64,000 bases of DNA from Bog-473 sp963836605 (GTDB lineage Bacteria > Actinomycetota > Acidimicrobiia > Acidimicrobiales > RAAP-2), in NCBI GenBank assembly GCA_963836605.1, contig CAWIKB010000011.1:806001-870000 (forward strand). Direction: 5' to 3'. This document shows, in pieces, positions 62,808-64,000 of this stretch. Every line of letters starts with the position of its first letter. Position 1 is the first letter of the stretch. Under the pieces are notes generated by a model that made no database searches, was not told the DNA's origin, and saw nothing but the letters and a program-made list of their open reading frames with translations. A program made the translations under genes and the position numbers.

Positions 62808-64000
62808 TCATTCCCCGGACCGATCACCGTCGGCGCCCGACACCAGTTCGAAGTAGGGGTTGAGCATGGCCGGCCGCCGGCCCCAGGCCCCGACCATGCC
62901 TTCGGCTACCAGCCGCGCCCCAGGTTCGATGCCGGAGATCTTGGGACGCCCCTGGAAGACCAGGAGCAGTCCCCCCGTCCCGTCATCGAGCACGCATTCG
63001 AGGTTGGAGGTCCCGGCCCGGGGCTGGACCCGGACCGATTTCACACGTCCCGCCACCCGGACCCGCTGGCGGGACGTGACGCTGGATATGGGCTGGGCGG
63101 CCCCCGCCCGGCGGGCGAGCTCGTCGTCGGCTTGGGACACGGCGGTGGGCTTGCGCCCCCCGTCCTTGCGGGCGCCGGAGCCGCTCCGGCCCCCCGCGTC
63201 GATCGGATCCTCTGGGCCCCCGACCGGGGCGAGCTCCGATGGGCCGCCGCGGCTCGTGCGCCGAAGTGACTGTTGCACTGCCTGGCCGTAGGTGCCCATC
63301 CGCTTCCCGAGCTGCCCCGGCAGGACGAAGGGGATGATGGTGGCGCTGACATGGGGCACCTGGTCGACCAGGGCGGCGAGCTTGTCCGCCGTGCGATCAT
63401 GCAGGAAGCGCTGCCACACCCGGGCGTAGCCCCGACGGGGCAGGATGACGGTGCACTCGGTGTCGCCGTCGAGCGTGGCGTCGGCCACCAGTTCGATGGC
63501 CGCCCGACCCAGCCGCCGGTCGCGGCACTCGATGATGTCGAGCGGGAGGCGGGCCAGCCCGAGCCGGCCCCACTCCTCCTCGAGCGCGCGGGCCTCCTTG
63601 GAGTCGATGTCGAAGTGAACGGCGCGCAGGTCGTCGGGCGTCAGCGAACGCGCGTACTGGATGGCCCGGGCGGTGGCCATGTCCAGCCGATCGACCAGCA
63701 CGATGACCACGTGGTGTCTGAGGATCGATGCCTCGGCCGCCTCGAAAGCCCCGGCCTCGAGGTCCACTGTCTCCTTCGCGTACTGGTGATGCAGCCGGAC
63801 AAGGCCGATGACACCCAGGGGAAGGATGATTACGATCGCCCATGCGCCCTCGGAGAACTTCGTCACCACGATGACCAGGTCCACGACCAATGAGAGAACG
63901 GCGGACGTACCGTTTATGGCGGCACGGCGGCGCCAGTGTGGCTCCTTGTGCCGCAGGTGGTAGCGGACCATGCCGGCGCCGGCCATGGTGAAACCGGTGA
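62808..64000 (-). CDS. APC-family permease fused to a C-terminal OB-fold domain, 5' part outside window
   Basis: The visible 397 codons begin inside a transporter; the start lies beyond base 64000. FTMAGAGMVRYHLRHKEPHW and two membrane helices (SAVLSLVVDLVIVVTKFSEG, AWAIVIILPLGVIGLVRL) resemble the end of actinobacterial APC amino-acid permeases. A cytosolic USP-like domain follows (HHVVIVLVDRLDMATARAIQ, DLRAVHFDIDSKEARALEEE, TECTVILPRRGYARVWQRFL). After a Gly/Arg/Pro linker comes an OB fold: RQRVRVAGRVKSVRVQPRAG, LECVLDDGTGGLLLVFQGRP and ISGIEPGARLVAEGMVG. In mycobacteria similar permease and OB-fold proteins are separate genes a few positions apart. A hidden indel that removes a stop cannot be excluded. 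Confidence 0.8.
   Translation of the reverse strand, partial: TGFTMAGAGMVRYHLRHKEPHWRRRAAINGTSAVLSLVVDLVIVVTKFSEGAWAIVIILPLGVIGLVRLHHQYAKETVDLEAGAFEAAEASILRHHVVIVLVDRLDMATARAIQYARSLTPDDLRAVHFDIDSKEARALEEEWGRLGLARLPLDIIECRDRRLGRAAIELVADATLDGDTECTVILPRRGYARVWQRFLHDRTADKLAALVDQVPHVSATIIPFVLPGQLGKRMGTYGQAVQQSLRRTSRGGPSELAPVGGPEDPIDAGGRSGSGARKDGGRKPTAVSQADDELARRAGAAQPISSVTSRQRVRVAGRVKSVRVQPRAGTSNLECVLDDGTGGLLLVFQGRPKISGIEPGARLVAEGMVGAWGRRPAMLNPYFELVSGADGDRSGE

Overview
The window is high-GC DNA, almost certainly from an actinobacterium and most likely a member of the Acidimicrobiia. Several things point there: a lone groEL with a perfect CIRCE operator, the clpC-radA-disA-carD-ispD-ispF-rlmB run, a sigma factor paired with a zinc anti-sigma factor of the mycothiol (RsrA) type, HemQ, an F420-type luciferase-like oxidoreductase, a CYP142-like P450, and the MurL/MurD2 route to muramyl-D-glutamate. 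The species assignment is an inference from gene content. No 16S rRNA gene, CRISPR array, insertion sequence or phage module was seen.

Layout. 1-7.4 kb: hemQ (cut by the window edge), groEL, a CysO/MoaD-like sulfur carrier overlapping threonine synthase, then gpgS-otsA running into a convergent otsB and a LytR_C-domain protein (compatible-solute sugars). 7.4-15.0 kb: a gene-poor, visibly lower-GC stretch with hemerythrin, LapA-like, metallopeptidase, flavin-reductase, F420-oxidoreductase and tiny membrane-protein genes; several reading frames are broken, and it ends at a tRNA-Thr(TGT). 15.2-26.5 kb: mscL, the leftward clpC-to-rlmB operon, a polyprenyl diphosphate synthase and a small secreted repeat protein. 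25.0-38.6 kb: one very tight leftward cluster, reading sigH, rsrA, metalloprotease, tilS-hpt fusion, folE, folP, a phosphatase-like protein, folB, folK, a DUF2520 protein, panC, panD, nadB, nadC, coaX, lysS. It joins redox-stress sensing to folate, pantothenate/CoA and NAD synthesis.

38.6-42.2 kb: CYP142-like P450, SDR and MaoC hydratase (a steroid side-chain signature) with a MerR regulator. 42.2-45.8 kb: pgeF, murL, murD2 (peptidoglycan). 45.8-50 kb: a haem-oxygenase-like-fold protein, membrane and secreted proteins, a methyltransferase and a double-VOC protein. 50.1-55.3 kb: a secreted phosphoesterase, a secreted companion protein, a MarR regulator and a sulfatase. 55.3-60.1 kb: tRNA-Thr(CGT), holB, tmk, topA. 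60.2-64 kb: the proton-pumping pyrophosphatase hppA and the 3' part of an APC permease fused to an OB-fold domain.

At least eleven single-base frame breaks can be placed because the protein resumes in the neighbouring frame. They lie in essential genes (topA three times, ispD, ispF) as well as accessory ones, and some sit in C or G runs. The sequence may therefore carry consensus indel errors, and the broken genes of the 7.4-15 kb stretch should not be taken as true pseudogenes without checking.
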